Under the pieces are notes generated by a model. That model ran no database searches and was not told the origin of the DNA. It saw only the letters and a program-made list of their open reading frames with translations. Of a stretch of 64,000 nucleotides of DNA, positions 10,847-21,664 are shown piece by piece. Source of the stretch: Adiantum capillus-veneris (lineage: Eukaryota > Streptophyta > Polypodiopsida > Polypodiales > Pteridaceae). A program made the translations under genes and the position numbers. How positions within the stretch are numbered: position 1 is the first letter of the stretch; each line of letters starts with the position of its first letter. The stretch spans positions 67,854,435 to 67,918,434 of the forward strand of contig CM043950.1 in NCBI GenBank assembly GCA_014529385.2. The letters are read 5' to 3'.

Positions 10847-11769
10847 GTTAAATTGATCATTTAATATGGGAAAGTGCCAGGGGCAAAAAAGCTAGAATAT
10901 TGGTTAAGCTAGCAGACCGGCCACATTAGGGATCCAAAGGAGGGAAAATAGGGATCCAAAGGGGGGGCCATTTGCAAAAGAGCCATGTGAAACAATGGGC
11001 TGAAAAGACCCTAAGGTTCAGCCCATTAAGACTTCCAAAATGCTAAGGTTCCAAAATTCAAAGGTAGTATCCAAAGATCAAGCATGGGGGGAATTGGATT
11101 CTTTGTGTGTGACCCAAAGGTCTTATCAATCCCTACATAAGAGGGGGCGAGCCTTGGGAGTAGGGGATGAGAGAGAAACTCACACAAACACACAAGCTCC
11201 CTTTACACAAAGGGAATGAGGGACACATGTCAGCCTTCTAGCCCAGATGTCCACACGGTGTACCTAATTCTCATGGGTCCACCTCCAAGGCAATCCAATA
11301 GGAATTGGGTACACCTTGTGGGCATCTGGGCTAGGGAGCTGACATGTGTCCCTTATTCCCTTTGTGTAAAGGGATCTTGTGTGTGTGTGAGAGTTTATCT
11401 CTCATCCCCTACTCTCAAGGCTCGCCCCCTCCTATGTAGGGATTGATAAAGAGTTTTGGGTCACACACAAAGCATCCAATTCCCCCCATGCTTGACCTTT
11501 GGACACTACCTTTGAATTTTGGAACCTTAGCATTTTGGAAGTCTTAATGGACTGAACCTGAGGGTCTTTTAAGCCCATTGTTGCACATAGCTCTTTTGCA
11601 GATGGCCCCCCCTTTGGATCCCTATTTTCCCTCCTTTGGATCCCTACTTTGGCTGGTCTACTAGCTTAACCAATATTCTAGCTTTTTCACCCCTGGCACT
11701 TCCCCATATTAAATGATCAGTTTAACATGAGAAAATCATTTAGGAGAATTAGCTATTGATTATTATGAC
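10847..11769. repeat. Inverted pair of family B LTR fragments (large palindrome)
   Basis: 10847 to about 11260 is the LTR in plus orientation, starting about 40 bases inside its TGTCAT end. From about 11265 to 11769 the same LTR part returns as reverse complement and ends exactly at ...TTATTATGACA. The arms share the CTTTACACAAAGGGA, GTGTACC and GGCATCTGGGCTAG segments. The unpaired centre is only about 30 bases. It separates the family B fragment from the end of the Element 2 integrase. Confidence 0.75.
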
Positions 11770-11785
11770 AATCAATAACCTGCTG

Positions 11786-12622
11786 TCATTTGATCTTTCT
11801 TTGCTTGGTTGCATGCATTATTTCTAGCATATCATTGGTTAATGGAAAATTGTATTTCTTTGAACGACATTCACTAATCCAATTAGCTATTGGTTCACCA
11901 TCTAGGGTGGACAACTTCACTGGTCCACTTGGAGATACATCTTCAATGATAAATGGTCCGTTTCCCTTTTTCTTAAACTTGGGAATGTGTTGCTTAAGGG
12001 AATAGACTAGAACTAAGTCCCCTTTCTTGAAGATTTTTGTGATTAAGTGGGAATCAAAAAATTGTTTTTGTTTTTGCTTTTGTGCATAGATATGAGCTAC
12101 AACAGTTAGCCTTTGCTCGTCTAGCTTTTCCAAATCTTCAAGTCTTTCTGACAATTCATGTCCAGTCCACTCAAGATTCTGTGCTACCCTTAATGTAGGC
12201 AATAGAAACTCTATTGGAAGTATGGCATCAAGACCATAAACAAGGTTAAAGGGTGTAGCATTTAGAGCTGTTTTGAATGAAACTCGATAAGCCCATAGAG
12301 TAGCATGGAGATTCATTTCCGAGTCTGTCATTCCTAAAACAACCACTTTAGTCAGCACCGAGCTAAGAATTTTATTCTTATTCTCTGCTTGTCCGTTTTC
12401 TTGTGGGTTATAGGGAGCTGATTTGTTATGGATGACCATAAATTCATTAAGCAAATACTCTATTACCTCATTGAGGAAATGAGTTCCCCGATAACTGACA
12501 ATCTCTATTGGCAGTCCATATCTTGTGAATACATACTCATATAAGAATGCAGCAATGGTTCTGGCATCATTCTTTTGAGTTTCTTTAGCTTTGTCCCACT
12601 TGGTCAAATAGTCCATAGCCAC
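11786..12622 (-). pseudogene. Element 2 integrase core and C-terminus
   Basis: A 278-codon minus-strand frame. It starts inside the integrase core (MDYLTKWDKAKETQKNDART), continues through VSYRGTHF, where the second catalytic Asp is replaced by Tyr (usual SDRGTHF), and reaches the Glu in NPQENGQAENKNKIL. Then come WAYRVSFKT, TPFNLVYGLDAILPIEF and the C-terminal tail. The first catalytic Asp lies upstream, near 12680, in a region with a stop. The 3' LTR of Element 2 is missing: 17 bases after the stop lies the end of an inverted family B LTR. Confidence 0.85.
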
Positions 12623-13284
12623 AATGATATATTGAGCTTGGCTTCTATAAGTAGGTGGCTATATTGGTCCAACAAAATCTATACCTCATTTTGCGAAAGC
12701 TCGAGGCCCCATCATTGGTCTTAAGGGCATGCTATCTACACGTGTTGGCATTTTTGCTCATTGACAAGCATCACATCTTCGAACATACTCCTTAGCATTT
12801 GCAAAAAGTGTTGGCCACCATATGCCTGCCATCAAGATTTCTCTTGCGGTGGTCTCACTAGAAAAGTGACCTCCAACTAATCCAGCATGTGCTTGTTCTA
12901 TAATCGGAATATAATCGTTTTCATTTGCACAAAGACGCAAATGTTGATCTTTACCTCTCAGATGCAATTGGTTCCCTATAAGAGCATAGTCTCTTACTTC
13001 AGTTTCAATTGCTCTTTGATGGCGTTTACTCATATCCTCAGGAAATGTTCGGCTCGATAAGTAAGTAACCAGATAATTACTCCACTTAGGAACATGTGAC
13101 ATTTGAAACAATGTTACATGAGGCATGGGTTTTTGTTTTTGACATTGAGGGCAATCCTTTACAAAAGATCTAACATCTCTCCTCATAGTCGGCCAAATAC
13201 TCCAAGTCTCAAGATTCATTGCATAGTTTGGTCTTCCGCAAAGTGAAGTCCTACTATGGTAACATGTGCTTGACTTAGGTACTG
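12623..13284 (-). pseudogene. Element 2 integrase N-terminus with two zinc-binding modules
   Basis: The minus strand at 13219-12758 is open. It contains CPQC near 13140, then about 80 residues later HAGLVGGHF near 12890 and CDAC at 12762. Just upstream, 13265-13220 reads AHVTIVGLHFAEDQTMQ in another frame, which supplies the two His of the first module. So two complete His-His-Cys-Cys units lie in tandem before the core, although the usual integrase has one. The stretch 12757-12623 continues into the core with stops. Confidence 0.75.
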
Positions 13285-13770
13285 TTATTTTTCTTCAGGG
13301 TTAATGCATAAAAACAGTATCTCGTCCTGATTTCTTTTGTATAGTCTTCCAGCTAGTAATTGATACATAGCCAATTGCTTGATTAATCCAATTGTGATAG
13401 GAAGTGGTATTTGTGAATCCACTTGAGCTATTGTCATCAATGACAAAATGTTTTCCGACCATCTAGGTATCATTTCTACGAAGAATAAATAGGCATCTGG
13501 TAGATCATCGTCTACCCCTTTAGGTGATTCCCCTAAAACAATCCTTGACAAATGATCTGCTTGTTGATGTGTAGTACCTTTTTTTACAACCACAGTGAAA
13601 TCAAATTCGCGAAGAATGATGAACCATCTCACTATTCTCCCTGCGCTGCATGGCTTGTTGACCAAATACATCAAAGCTTGGTGGTCGACAAAGAACACAA
13701 ACTTGTTGGCTAATATGTAATGTCTATACCTTTTAACGGCATAGATCAATCCTATCCTTCTCTTTTTGTG
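13285..13770 (-). pseudogene. Element 2 RNase H
   Basis: A minus-strand frame from 13749 that holds the end of an RNase H domain: YAVKRYRHYILANKF, FVDHQALMYLVNKP and GTTHQQADHLSRI. The last of these contains the terminal catalytic Asp. Downstream about 60 residues link it to the integrase zinc finger. The N-terminal half of RNase H lies in broken frames right of 13750. Confidence 0.75.
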
Positions 13771-15192
13771 GTGATGTAATTCTTTTTTTCCATGTTCAAT
13801 TGTAGGCTAGCATAAGAAATAGAAAAGTCAATTTTCCCATCTCCTGGTTGAGCTAGTATACAACCGATAAGCATTTACATGTACGTGGAATACCTTGTCC
13901 CAATCTGGTGCTTTCAATTTGGAGCTAAGGTGAGAGCTTGATTAAGCTTCATGAAGGATTCTTCACATGTTTCGGTCCATTCAAAGTGCGTAATCAAACT
14001 ATACATGGGTTTTGAAATTATAGCATACATGTAGATGAACCCTCGGTAATATCCACAATGTCGCATGAAGGCTTGCACCTCCTTGACTATTGTTGGTCTA
14101 GGAAAATCCGCAATGACATGAATCTTCTCAATATCAGTAGCTATGCCATTTTTTAGACACTATATGTCCAATAATTTTTCCTTGTCTTCCCATGAATGTG
14201 CTCTTTTCAGGATATAAGCAAATCCTATAAAGTCGACATTTTTTGATAACCTCTTTGAGGTGTTCAAAAGGATCAGCCCGGATTGATTAATGTACGCATA
14301 GATAATCCATATATACATCTAAGACTTTCCTAAGATATTCTTTGAAAGCATGGCTCATTAACCTTTGAAATGTGGCTGGAGCATTAGTTAACCCAAACGT
14401 CATAACCCGATAGGCAAATATACCCCATTCTGTTGCAAAAGCAGTTTTGTGCTGATCTTTTGGGTCAACCAAAAGTTGATTGTATCCCAAAAAACCGTCT
14501 AAGAAGCTGTAAGCTTCTTTTCCTGCAACTCGTTCTAAAACATGCTAAGTTATTGGAAGAAGAAAGTTGTCTTTGATGGTAGTTGCATTCACCTTTTTGA
14601 GATTAACACACACTCATAATTTTCCATTCTTCTTGGGTACTACCACAATTGGAGATACCCAATCTGTGTGTTCAATTTCATAAATAAACTCGGCTTCCTT
14701 CAGTTTTCCAATCTCTTCTTTTATGTTCTTGGCAAATGTTTCGTTATACGTGTATGGTCTCTGTCTACTTGATTTTGCGTCATCTCTCATGGGTATGGTA
14801 TGTTGAGAGATTTTTGGATCAACACCCTTGAGTTCCTTGTAAGACCAAGCGAAGATATCTCGGTATTCCTTTAACAAGCTGAGAAAAAGCTTTTCTTCTT
14901 CTTTTGTTAGGTCATTGGCAATGTAAGTAGGTCTAGGCTCTTCTCTTGGTTCAACCAAGTCTATCCTTTTAGCATTTTTAGGCCCTTTGTAAGACTCGCC
15001 CTGTTTTCGTAGTTCCCTAACAGGTTGTTCAACTATGATTTCATGATCTTGGAGAGTATACTTTTTGTAATGGGATGGAACACGCATTACATCCTTACCA
15101 TCCTCTTTCATGGTTTCCATTTTGGTTGTGTATATCTCCTTTAGAGCTTTTTTCAACTCTTGATATTTCTTTTTCCGCTCGACTTTTGTCAT
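13771..15192 (-). pseudogene. Element 2 reverse transcriptase, inactivated
   Basis: Frame 15192-14614 (192 codons) has EKLFLSLLKEYRDIFAWSYK, HTIPMRDDAKSSRQRPY and EAEFIYEIEHTDWVSPIVVV, ending KKNGKL. Frame 14490-14287 has QHKTAFATEWGIFAYRVMTF, GLTNAPATFQRLM and the catalytic box VYMDYLCVH, where the second Asp is Tyr (TAT at 14302-14304). Between and beyond these the frame is broken. The thumb and connection occupy about 14280-13770 as fragments, for example YREFIYMYA near 14040. Confidence 0.8.
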
Positions 15193-15532
15193 GAGTGGTT
15201 TCTTATCCTGTGATTTTCTTGAGTAACCTTCCTTGTTTTTGTCGATGTCTGAGACATTTCTGAGTTTTTGTTTGAAGGATATCTGCTAGTTATTTTGTCC
15301 TTGACACAATCATTCGCATCTATTTGCATCAAGAATTGTGTTTTACTGGAGACTGATGGCATAGGTCGTGTTTTCACAATTCCGGTGTCTCTCTTTCATC
15401 TATACCATTTTTGTCTTCTTGATTTCTGGTTTGGAAAGTCAAATTTTTTTTTCTCCCCTTCCTTTAAGAGTAACTTAGCTCTCGTATGCTCTTTTTCTCA
15501 CCCCGAATCTTCTGAGGTAGATGAGTGTTCAT

Positions 15533-15925
15533 CTAACTCATCAGTTGCATCGTAATACAGGTCTGAAAGGGAACTATGTCGTAGCCATACTCATTGCAAA
15601 ATTGAGTAGGCATAGACGTATTCACACATACATCCATTGTCGCTAAAATTTGAGTCCACTCGAATGGCTGAAATAAATGTTCTGGAAAGGGTTCAGGTAC
15701 GTAGGCTTTGTCAGTGCAATCCCTTTCTACGATACATTCTTCTCGTCTTAAGCTTCCATTTTCTGAAGCCCCACACATCCAAATAGGAGTGTCTTTGTTT
15801 AACCAAGATGGGAGTTTAGTTTCAGCCAAAGAGACTGAATCAAACTCTTGGATGGGTGTTTTCAAGACATCCTTATAAGTGTGATCTTTTAGATTGACTA
15901 TTGTTATAGATCCCACTTGCTTCAA
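15533..15925 (-). CDS. Element 2 uncharacterised domain between protease and RT
   Basis: A 130-codon minus-strand frame that follows the protease. Visible features are PSWLNKDTPIWMCG, SLRREECIVERDC, PFEWTQILATMDVC and FCNEYGYDIVPF. A homologous segment occurs in the plus-strand element at 31594-32313, so the domain is conserved between two different elements. I do not recognise a named family. It ends at a TAG shortly before the RT frame. Confidence 0.6.
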   Translation of the reverse strand: MKQVGSITIVNLKDHTYKDVLKTPIQEFDSVSLAETKLPSWLNKDTPIWMCGASENGSLRREECIVERDCTDKAYVPEPFPEHLFQPFEWTQILATMDVCVNTSMPTQFCNEYGYDIVPFQTCITMQLMS

Positions 15926-15958
15926 GTATAGATAGTTGTTTCCCCAATCTTGTATAAG

Positions 15959-16297
15959 CTATACATGTCGCATGAAATGTCTTCCCAATATGATTTCATA
16001 GTTGAGCTTTTTCCCAAAGTCTACTATGGCAAAAGTGTGTTGATATTCAATTCTACAGGAATTGACTATCACTTTTTCAAGCAGCCCTAATGGTCTCTCA
16101 ATGTGTCCATCAGCCAACCGCAATTTCATTCGAGTTTGTCTAATGACTGGCTGTCCCCAGGATTCCCATATTGCTTTAGTGGCTATGGATATGCCAGCTT
16201 CACTATCCACTATTGCCATGGTTTCAATGTCATTATATTTCACTGGGAGGGTGGTGTTTCCTTCTTCCCCTTCATAATATTCTCCGACTTTGTTCAT
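15959..16297 (-). CDS. Element 2 aspartic protease
   Basis: A 112-codon minus-strand frame. The active site is AIVDSEAGISIAT; the Gly of DSG is Glu, a likely inactivating change. Later come RLADGHIERPLGLLEKVIVN and YEIILGRHFMRHV, the ILG flap/strand common to retroviral-type proteases. A homologue lies at 31281-31593 on the plus strand. Confidence 0.75.
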   Translation of the reverse strand: MNKVGEYYEGEEGNTTLPVKYNDIETMAIVDSEAGISIATKAIWESWGQPVIRQTRMKLRLADGHIERPLGLLEKVIVNSCRIEYQHTFAIVDFGKKLNYEIILGRHFMRHV

Positions 16298-16299
16298 AG

Positions 16300-17254
16300 G
16301 AACTGATCAAATCTCTTTGTTTTCCATTTCATTTTTCAATTTTCACAAATTCTTCAAGATTAACCCTGTTATCCCCACCTTCTCTAGGGTTTTTTACAAA
16401 TCATTCCACAAGTATGGTCTTAGTTTTAATAGTTCTCCCAAGGTAAGAGTGCATTGGATGGGTGTAGACATGATTGAATGAATGTTGTCTACTTCTAGTG
16501 TCTGTTTAGCTCTTTTTACCTGGGTGGTCTTGCACACGATGGATTCATCTTCGTTATCTCACAAGTAAGAAGGTAATTTTTTAATATCAATGGTTTCCAC
16601 ATTCTTGAAGCTTCCAATCTGCAATCCCCGTACAAGGATAATCCATGTTCATATCAGAAGGTAGGTTATCCAACCAGACTTCCTCTATAGGACCTGACTT
16701 TAGAGTTAGCCTCCCATCATTGATCTCTCTTACTTTTTCCCATAAGTGTCCTGAACATTCTTCCTCTACGAATGGAATTCTGTCTAAGGTTTGTTTGTTT
16801 CAAAGTGGGGTCCTGCCACCACATCAGATTTTGCTTTCATTTCTTTTACTACAAGCTCTTGACGTTTTGCAATACTTTCAAGCTTGGGTTTTTGTTTTTC
16901 CAGCATTTCTTGCGTGATTCTTACCAAATTTTGATAGGCTTCTAGCTTAACTGCTTCCATGTTTGGAGATGGATAGTTTTTCCATTTGTTTTCCATGTTT
17001 TGCCTTGCTTTAAGTCCTACTTGGTAGGCTTCCAAGGCGACATTAATAGGCTCAAAAATTTTATCAACCAGAATGGATCCTCCATATTTCACGGTTGTTT
17101 CCTTGAATTCGCTGCCAGTTTCTTTCAACTTGTCCTGGACTAGCTTCTTGGATTTATCCTCAATTTCAACCCTTTGTTTTTGTTTTCTGCTCCTTTTGAT
17201 TCTTTTCTTCTGCTCCTTTTGATTCTTTGGTAAGAAACTTTCGTATTTTTTGGA
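16300..17254 (-). pseudogene. Element 2 Gag-Pro linker region
   Basis: Mostly broken frame between nucleocapsid and protease. One 114-codon frame (17128-16784) is Lys/Glu-rich and probably coiled: YQVGLKARQNMENKWKNY and QNLVRITQEMLEKQKPKLES. A Lys/Gln/Arg-rich run precedes it near 17150-17225. No known domain. Confidence 0.45.
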
Positions 17255-18082
17255 TCATCGAAGGTTGTGTTTCTTTTTCTTTGCTTGTGCTCTAGTGATT
17301 ACCTTGATTGGAACAATTGGTTCACTCTCTGATGAGCTACTAGGTATCACATGCATTACGTTTACTACAATTTTATCCTTGTTCAAAGGATTTTTAGGAC
17401 AATATTCCAGAAAGTGTCCTCCCTTTTTGCAACATTGTATGCAATAGGCTTCAATTGGTTTGAGGTTTTTGTTAGTCTCTGGACTTTCATTTTTCCAATG
17501 ATCATCACCATCACAATTATGACAGTTTCCTATTCTAGGCTTCATCATGGGTCTTCCCATGGGAGGTATGACACCTTGATTAGCTACATAATACATTGGT
17601 TCGAGCTCTGGTGGAGCATAAGTCACTGTTTCTTCCACTGGTGGTGGATGTGAATTATACCATTCCCCTTCTACCATTATTGTAGATGTACTAGGCTCTG
17701 CATAGGGTGTAGCAGGCACTAATGCTTGTTCATCTATGACTCCTTTAGAGTGCATGTACTTTATAGGCACTGTATTATGTCTCGGATACGGAGGTTGTTG
17801 TCCCAACACAGGTTGAGGTCTTTCCATACCCATTGGTGGTCTTTGAGGTTGGGCCATATTAGGCTGATATCTGTACATGGGTTGTCCTTGTGGTCTCATG
17901 GGCATGTACAGAACATTTCCATCATACATTGGTCTGAAGTAGCACTCGTGGGTCTCATGGTTGGTCCATTTACCCTCGATTGCACACCATTTTTGTGGCC
18001 TAATTGTTTGTCCCTGTGGAGGTATCCCTTGTCCGGGTCCTCTCATAGGTGCTTTTTGCATATTGTTCATCATGTCGTTCAT
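17255..18082 (-). CDS. Element 2 proline-rich segment and nucleocapsid
   Basis: A 275-codon minus-strand frame. The first 200 residues are rich in Pro, Gln, Met and Arg (MRGPGQGIPPQGQTIRPQKW, then repeats of PMRPQGQP/RPPMGMERP). Two zinc-knuckle-like motifs follow near residues 187 and 218: CHNCDGDDHWKNES lacks its last Cys, and CIQCCKKGGHFLEYC has one residue too many. The end is basic (RAQAKKKKHNLR). The start overlaps the stop of the gag frame in an ATGA, a shift of -1. Confidence 0.7.
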   Translation of the reverse strand: MNDMMNNMQKAPMRGPGQGIPPQGQTIRPQKWCAIEGKWTNHETHECYFRPMYDGNVLYMPMRPQGQPMYRYQPNMAQPQRPPMGMERPQPVLGQQPPYPRHNTVPIKYMHSKGVIDEQALVPATPYAEPSTSTIMVEGEWYNSHPPPVEETVTYAPPELEPMYYVANQGVIPPMGRPMMKPRIGNCHNCDGDDHWKNESPETNKNLKPIEAYCIQCCKKGGHFLEYCPKNPLNKDKIVVNVMHVIPSSSSESEPIVPIKVITRAQAKKKKHNLR

Positions 18083-18624
18083 CCTTTTAGCACATCTTCT
18101 ATAGCTGAGAGTGGTGCCGCAGCAGTCGTTCCCACTTGTGTAGGTTTTTTGGATGTTGTCTTCTCTCTTTGGTTATCCTTAGGGACATCTTCTTCGTTGA
18201 AAATCTCACAATTGTCTCCTAATTCAATAGCATCAGACACACACGCATCTAGGGTTGTATGCTTTTTACTATAGAGTATAGCATGAAGTTCTTTGTTTAG
18301 CAGTCCCTCCAAAAACAATGATACAAGTCGTTCTTCTGCAGGTATCTCCATCTCTGGGCATCTGGCAATATATTGTTTCATTCGAGTTGCACAATCCCTA
18401 ACAGACTCACCATGTTTCTGTTTAAAGCTGTAGATTTGAGCTACCGTATTATGTTTGATCCCTGTTTTGGAACAAGCAGCTACAAATCCTTGAGCTAATG
18501 TGTTCAAGTCCATGAGTGACCTTGGTGGAATGCTTTGGAACCATGTCAATGCTTTTCCTTCTAATTTCATTTCAAACCCCTCGAATTGAGTGTGGAAATC
18601 GAATATGCGCTCTGCTCTTAGCAC
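18079..18624 (-). CDS. gag: Element 2 gag (capsid part)
   Basis: A 181-codon minus-strand frame with the retrotransposon Gag signature: FEGFEMKLEGKALTWFQSIP, TLAQGFVAACSKTGI, FKQKHGESVRDCATRMKQY and LVSLFLEGLLNKELHAILY. It lacks the N-terminal start of capsid, which lies in another frame at 18821-18639, where RPVQGYMSHYFQQTGL fits the usual beginning. The proline-rich/nucleocapsid frame follows in -1 with a 4-base ATGA overlap. Confidence 0.8.
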   Translation of the reverse strand: MLRAERIFDFHTQFEGFEMKLEGKALTWFQSIPPRSLMDLNTLAQGFVAACSKTGIKHNTVAQIYSFKQKHGESVRDCATRMKQYIARCPEMEIPAEERLVSLFLEGLLNKELHAILYSKKHTTLDACVSDAIELGDNCEIFNEEDVPKDNQREKTTSKKPTQVGTTAAAPLSAIEDVLKG

Positions 18625-18638
18625 TTGCTTAAAGCTTG

Positions 18639-19045
18639 CTAAGTGGTTGTATGGATCCCCTGATCCACTGTATTTTCTAACCTATTTTTGAAAATCAACT
18701 GGTCTGACGCATCTGTTTGGTTCAACTCTCGGTCTTCTAGGAGTTGGTCTTGTTTCGAGTCCTTCAAACCAGTCTGTTGGAAATAGTGACTCATGTAGCC
18801 CTGGACTGGCCTTAATGTCATCCGGTTTTCTACGTGATGAGGTGTTTTCTGGTTTCTTCACATTACTCTCAGATGATCTCTCACGGTGTTCATCCCTTGG
18901 AATTGTTTATGGTCCTTGTCCCAATATCCAATCCTGTATGGAATACCCTTGGTATTTGGTTTGTTCTACCTCCTCAAGGATTCATCACAACACGCTGTTG
19001 TTATAACAATCCCTAAACAGGTAGGTTGGTAGGTCTGCTGATCCC
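18639..19045 (-). pseudogene. Element 2 gag N-terminal fragment
   Basis: Short minus-strand frame 18821-18639 (60 codons), frameshifted against the downstream gag. It is followed upstream by stop-rich sequence to the ORF ending at 19046. The gag link is inferred from position. Confidence 0.4.
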
Positions 19046-19531
19046 TTATCTTTGATCTTCAAGATATAGATGATCTTCATGATCGTTAATTGTCCTGGCT
19101 TGGCGTGCGAAGAGGTCTTTTACATTTCTATCCTCCCAGCAATAGACTACGATCCTAGGATTATCCGTACTAAGCCATTTTAAAGGCTTCAAGTCTACTT
19201 GATCGTATCCCTCGAATTCTAAAGTTGGTGGTCCTTCTTTTGCTGACATATTTGGGATTATGGTGTTTACTTCTAACCCCCATTTGTCTATCACGTCAGG
19301 GTTTTCAACCTGTAAATACTGAGTTCTGTTCCGATCCATGTACATTTTTCCTTGTTTGTTTGCCTTGACCTCTTCTTCGAACTCAATATCATGGTCATCA
19401 ATATCAATAGCATACTTCTCGTTAGGGTCCAAGTAAACGTGGGCTCCATGACGGTTAGTCTTGTAAAAAGATAGTATATGCTTATAGCGCACTGTCATTC
19501 TGGTCTCTGAGTGAGTTGCGTAAGAAGACAT
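19046..19531 (-). CDS. First reading frame of Element 2, unknown function
   Basis: A 161-codon minus-strand frame from ATG at 19531. It is acidic (DIDDHDIEFEEEVKANKQGK, DNPRIVVYCWEDRNVK) with no recognised domain, transmembrane stretch or zinc motif. It lies between the long leader and gag, so it may be the N-terminal part of Gag, or a separate first protein as found in some Tat elements. The frame is undamaged over its length. Confidence 0.5.
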   Translation of the reverse strand: MSSYATHSETRMTVRYKHILSFYKTNRHGAHVYLDPNEKYAIDIDDHDIEFEEEVKANKQGKMYMDRNRTQYLQVENPDVIDKWGLEVNTIIPNMSAKEGPPTLEFEGYDQVDLKPLKWLSTDNPRIVVYCWEDRNVKDLFARQARTINDHEDHLYLEDQR

Positions 19532-21662
19532 CTCGGATGTTGAATCTCAAAAAGTGTTTGAGACTTCTTCAAGGATGGTATGCAAGGAATTTCCTTGATT
19601 CATGCTTTCTTCAGTGGAAACTCTACTAGAGGTTTCTCCGAATATGCCTTGATTTCCTAGTACCCGACTAGATCTAAGGTTCATATAGACTTATGAAGCC
19701 CTAGATAGAGTGCTCACCTTTGGATTGACTTGTTGTCAATTTCCACTTGATTCAATTGTGCCTTTTCGTTAAGCCACTGATTCCTCGTCTGCAACCTGAT
19801 TCCTATACAAACTTGATCAAGTTAGCTATTCTTCTATAAGGATAGTAGATTTTTTGCTACTCTCGTAATTGGTCTCTGTGTACCACTTCAAATCGAGCTA
19901 TGGGAGTCAAAATTTTGACTTTCAGATTCGACTTTAGAAAAAATCAAAGGTCTAATCTACAACCTGAAAACTGAGTGTACATGTATCAATTTTGATCCGA
20001 TTGAACGCAAAATTGCCCTGTGGCTTTATATTATGTTGGTTTATCACTGTATAAGTTCAAAAGTAAAAAATGATGTCTCTAGATAGCAGAAGTAAATAAT
20101 CGTGATTATTTACTTTTGTCAGGTTTCTGCACTTTTTTGATAGGTTTGGCAAGTATACAACTTGTTAGAGTCCCTGGACAAGTTTCAACAAGTTTGGACA
20201 AAATCTGATCAAGTTTATCAACTGTTTGATGTCCGCAGACTCTGATTTTGATAATCTGGTTTAAGTCTCACTTTTGGGATCCAAATTTCACCAAAATGGA
20301 TTTGTGGGGTCTACTTGATGTGTTTGACCTTGTGGTATAATCAAATTTGCAAAATCATCAAGTTTTGAAATTGATGTAAATAATCGCGATTATTTACTCC
20401 AACTATATTTTTGCAAGTTTTTGCCCCAGCTTTGATGCAGATCTGTTAAGCACCTTAAGTTAAGGTTACTAGCCAAGAAGTTTGGACAATTTTTGGTCAA
20501 ATGGTCATCAGTTATCTGTCCGCAGACTACTAACTTTGTACTTTTAGTCACAATTTTCAATCCAGTGATCCAAACTTACCAAATTTGATTTGTGGACTTA
20601 TTACAACATGGTAAACCTGGTGGTATGCTGACTTGGTCAAAAAAGTTGAAAAATAGAGCAGATGTAAATAATCGTGATTATTTACTTCTAACAAATTTTT
20701 ACAAATTTTTGGTCAACTGAGCATGTACACAAGTTTATCACATCAACATAAGCCTATGAATCAAATTTCAACAAGTTTGGATAAATCTTTTCCCAATTTA
20801 TACTCAAGATTTAAAAAATCAGTACAAACTTTAGTTTTTATCCAGTTTTTTGCCAGTTTAGGGATCCAATCTCTTGGGCCTTTACAAAAGTTATTTGTAC
20901 ACATGCAATGAGTCAATGGTATGAACCTTGGCCAATTTAGAGCAGAAAGTTAATAAGCACGATTATTAACTTTAGGCTTAAAATGAGCACTTTTTTGCAA
21001 TTTTCTCAAAGAAAGTCTTTCTATGATGTATTTTAAGCCTATGAATCAAGTAAAAACTTAATTTGGCCTAAATTATCAAGAAAAAGTAAATAATCCGAGT
21101 TTTGACCAACTCTTGAAATTTTTACCTCGAAGTGTCTTTGAGCTTACCCATTGGTTCGGACAACTCTTACGCTTACTCTCTAGGCGGATTGAGTGGATTC
21201 GAGTCTTTTCGAGCTATTTTTAGCCGTAGACCTAAAATTTTGCAACTTCCAATAACAACTCACACTTGATTCTTTCAGAGAGAGCAATGTTCTGAATTCC
21301 ACCTCGGATCCTACTTACCCTACTCCTAGATTTTCATGCAATGGGGTTGTGGAAAGTGTCCACAAACACTCGTTTTCTTGTGTTTTTTATGTTTTTCAGA
21401 GCCTTGATCTTAAGACTTGATTCGTCTACCAATCATTCTCCAAATCCTAATGTAGATCTACAATCAATGTAGATCTACAATCCTACAATCCTAAAGGCAC
21501 TCGACAAGTACGATTACTTCCAAGCTACCTCTACATAGCAAAAGATGACAATCTTAAGCTATGCGGTTTCTAAAAGAGAGTTTCGTACTCTAGGCAAACC
21601 TAGAGGAAGTTAAAGGACAACTACACAAAACGCTCGTCTTTTTTCCTAGTTTAGGTCTCTTC
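19532..21662 (-). other. Element 2 long leader
   Basis: About 2.1 kb between the primer-binding site and the first reading frame. No coding domain is seen. Its middle third holds the 285-bp palindrome repeats. AT-rich, with many TTTGG and CAAGTTT words repeated within the units. Confidence 0.7.
20092..20970. repeat. ~285-bp tandem repeats, each with a 22-bp palindrome
   Basis: Palindromes of the form GTAAATAATCG plus its reverse complement stand at 20092-20113 (one central mismatch), 20376-20397 (perfect), 20664-20685 (one central mismatch) and 20949-20970 (variant GTTAATAAGC.). The starts are 284, 288 and 285 bases apart. Sequence between them is also repeated in diverged form: TGTCCGCAGACT, ...GATCCAAA.TT.ACCAAA and GATTTGTGG. 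Half-copies occur near 21086 and 22018. Confidence 0.8.
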
Positions 21663-21664
21663 GA

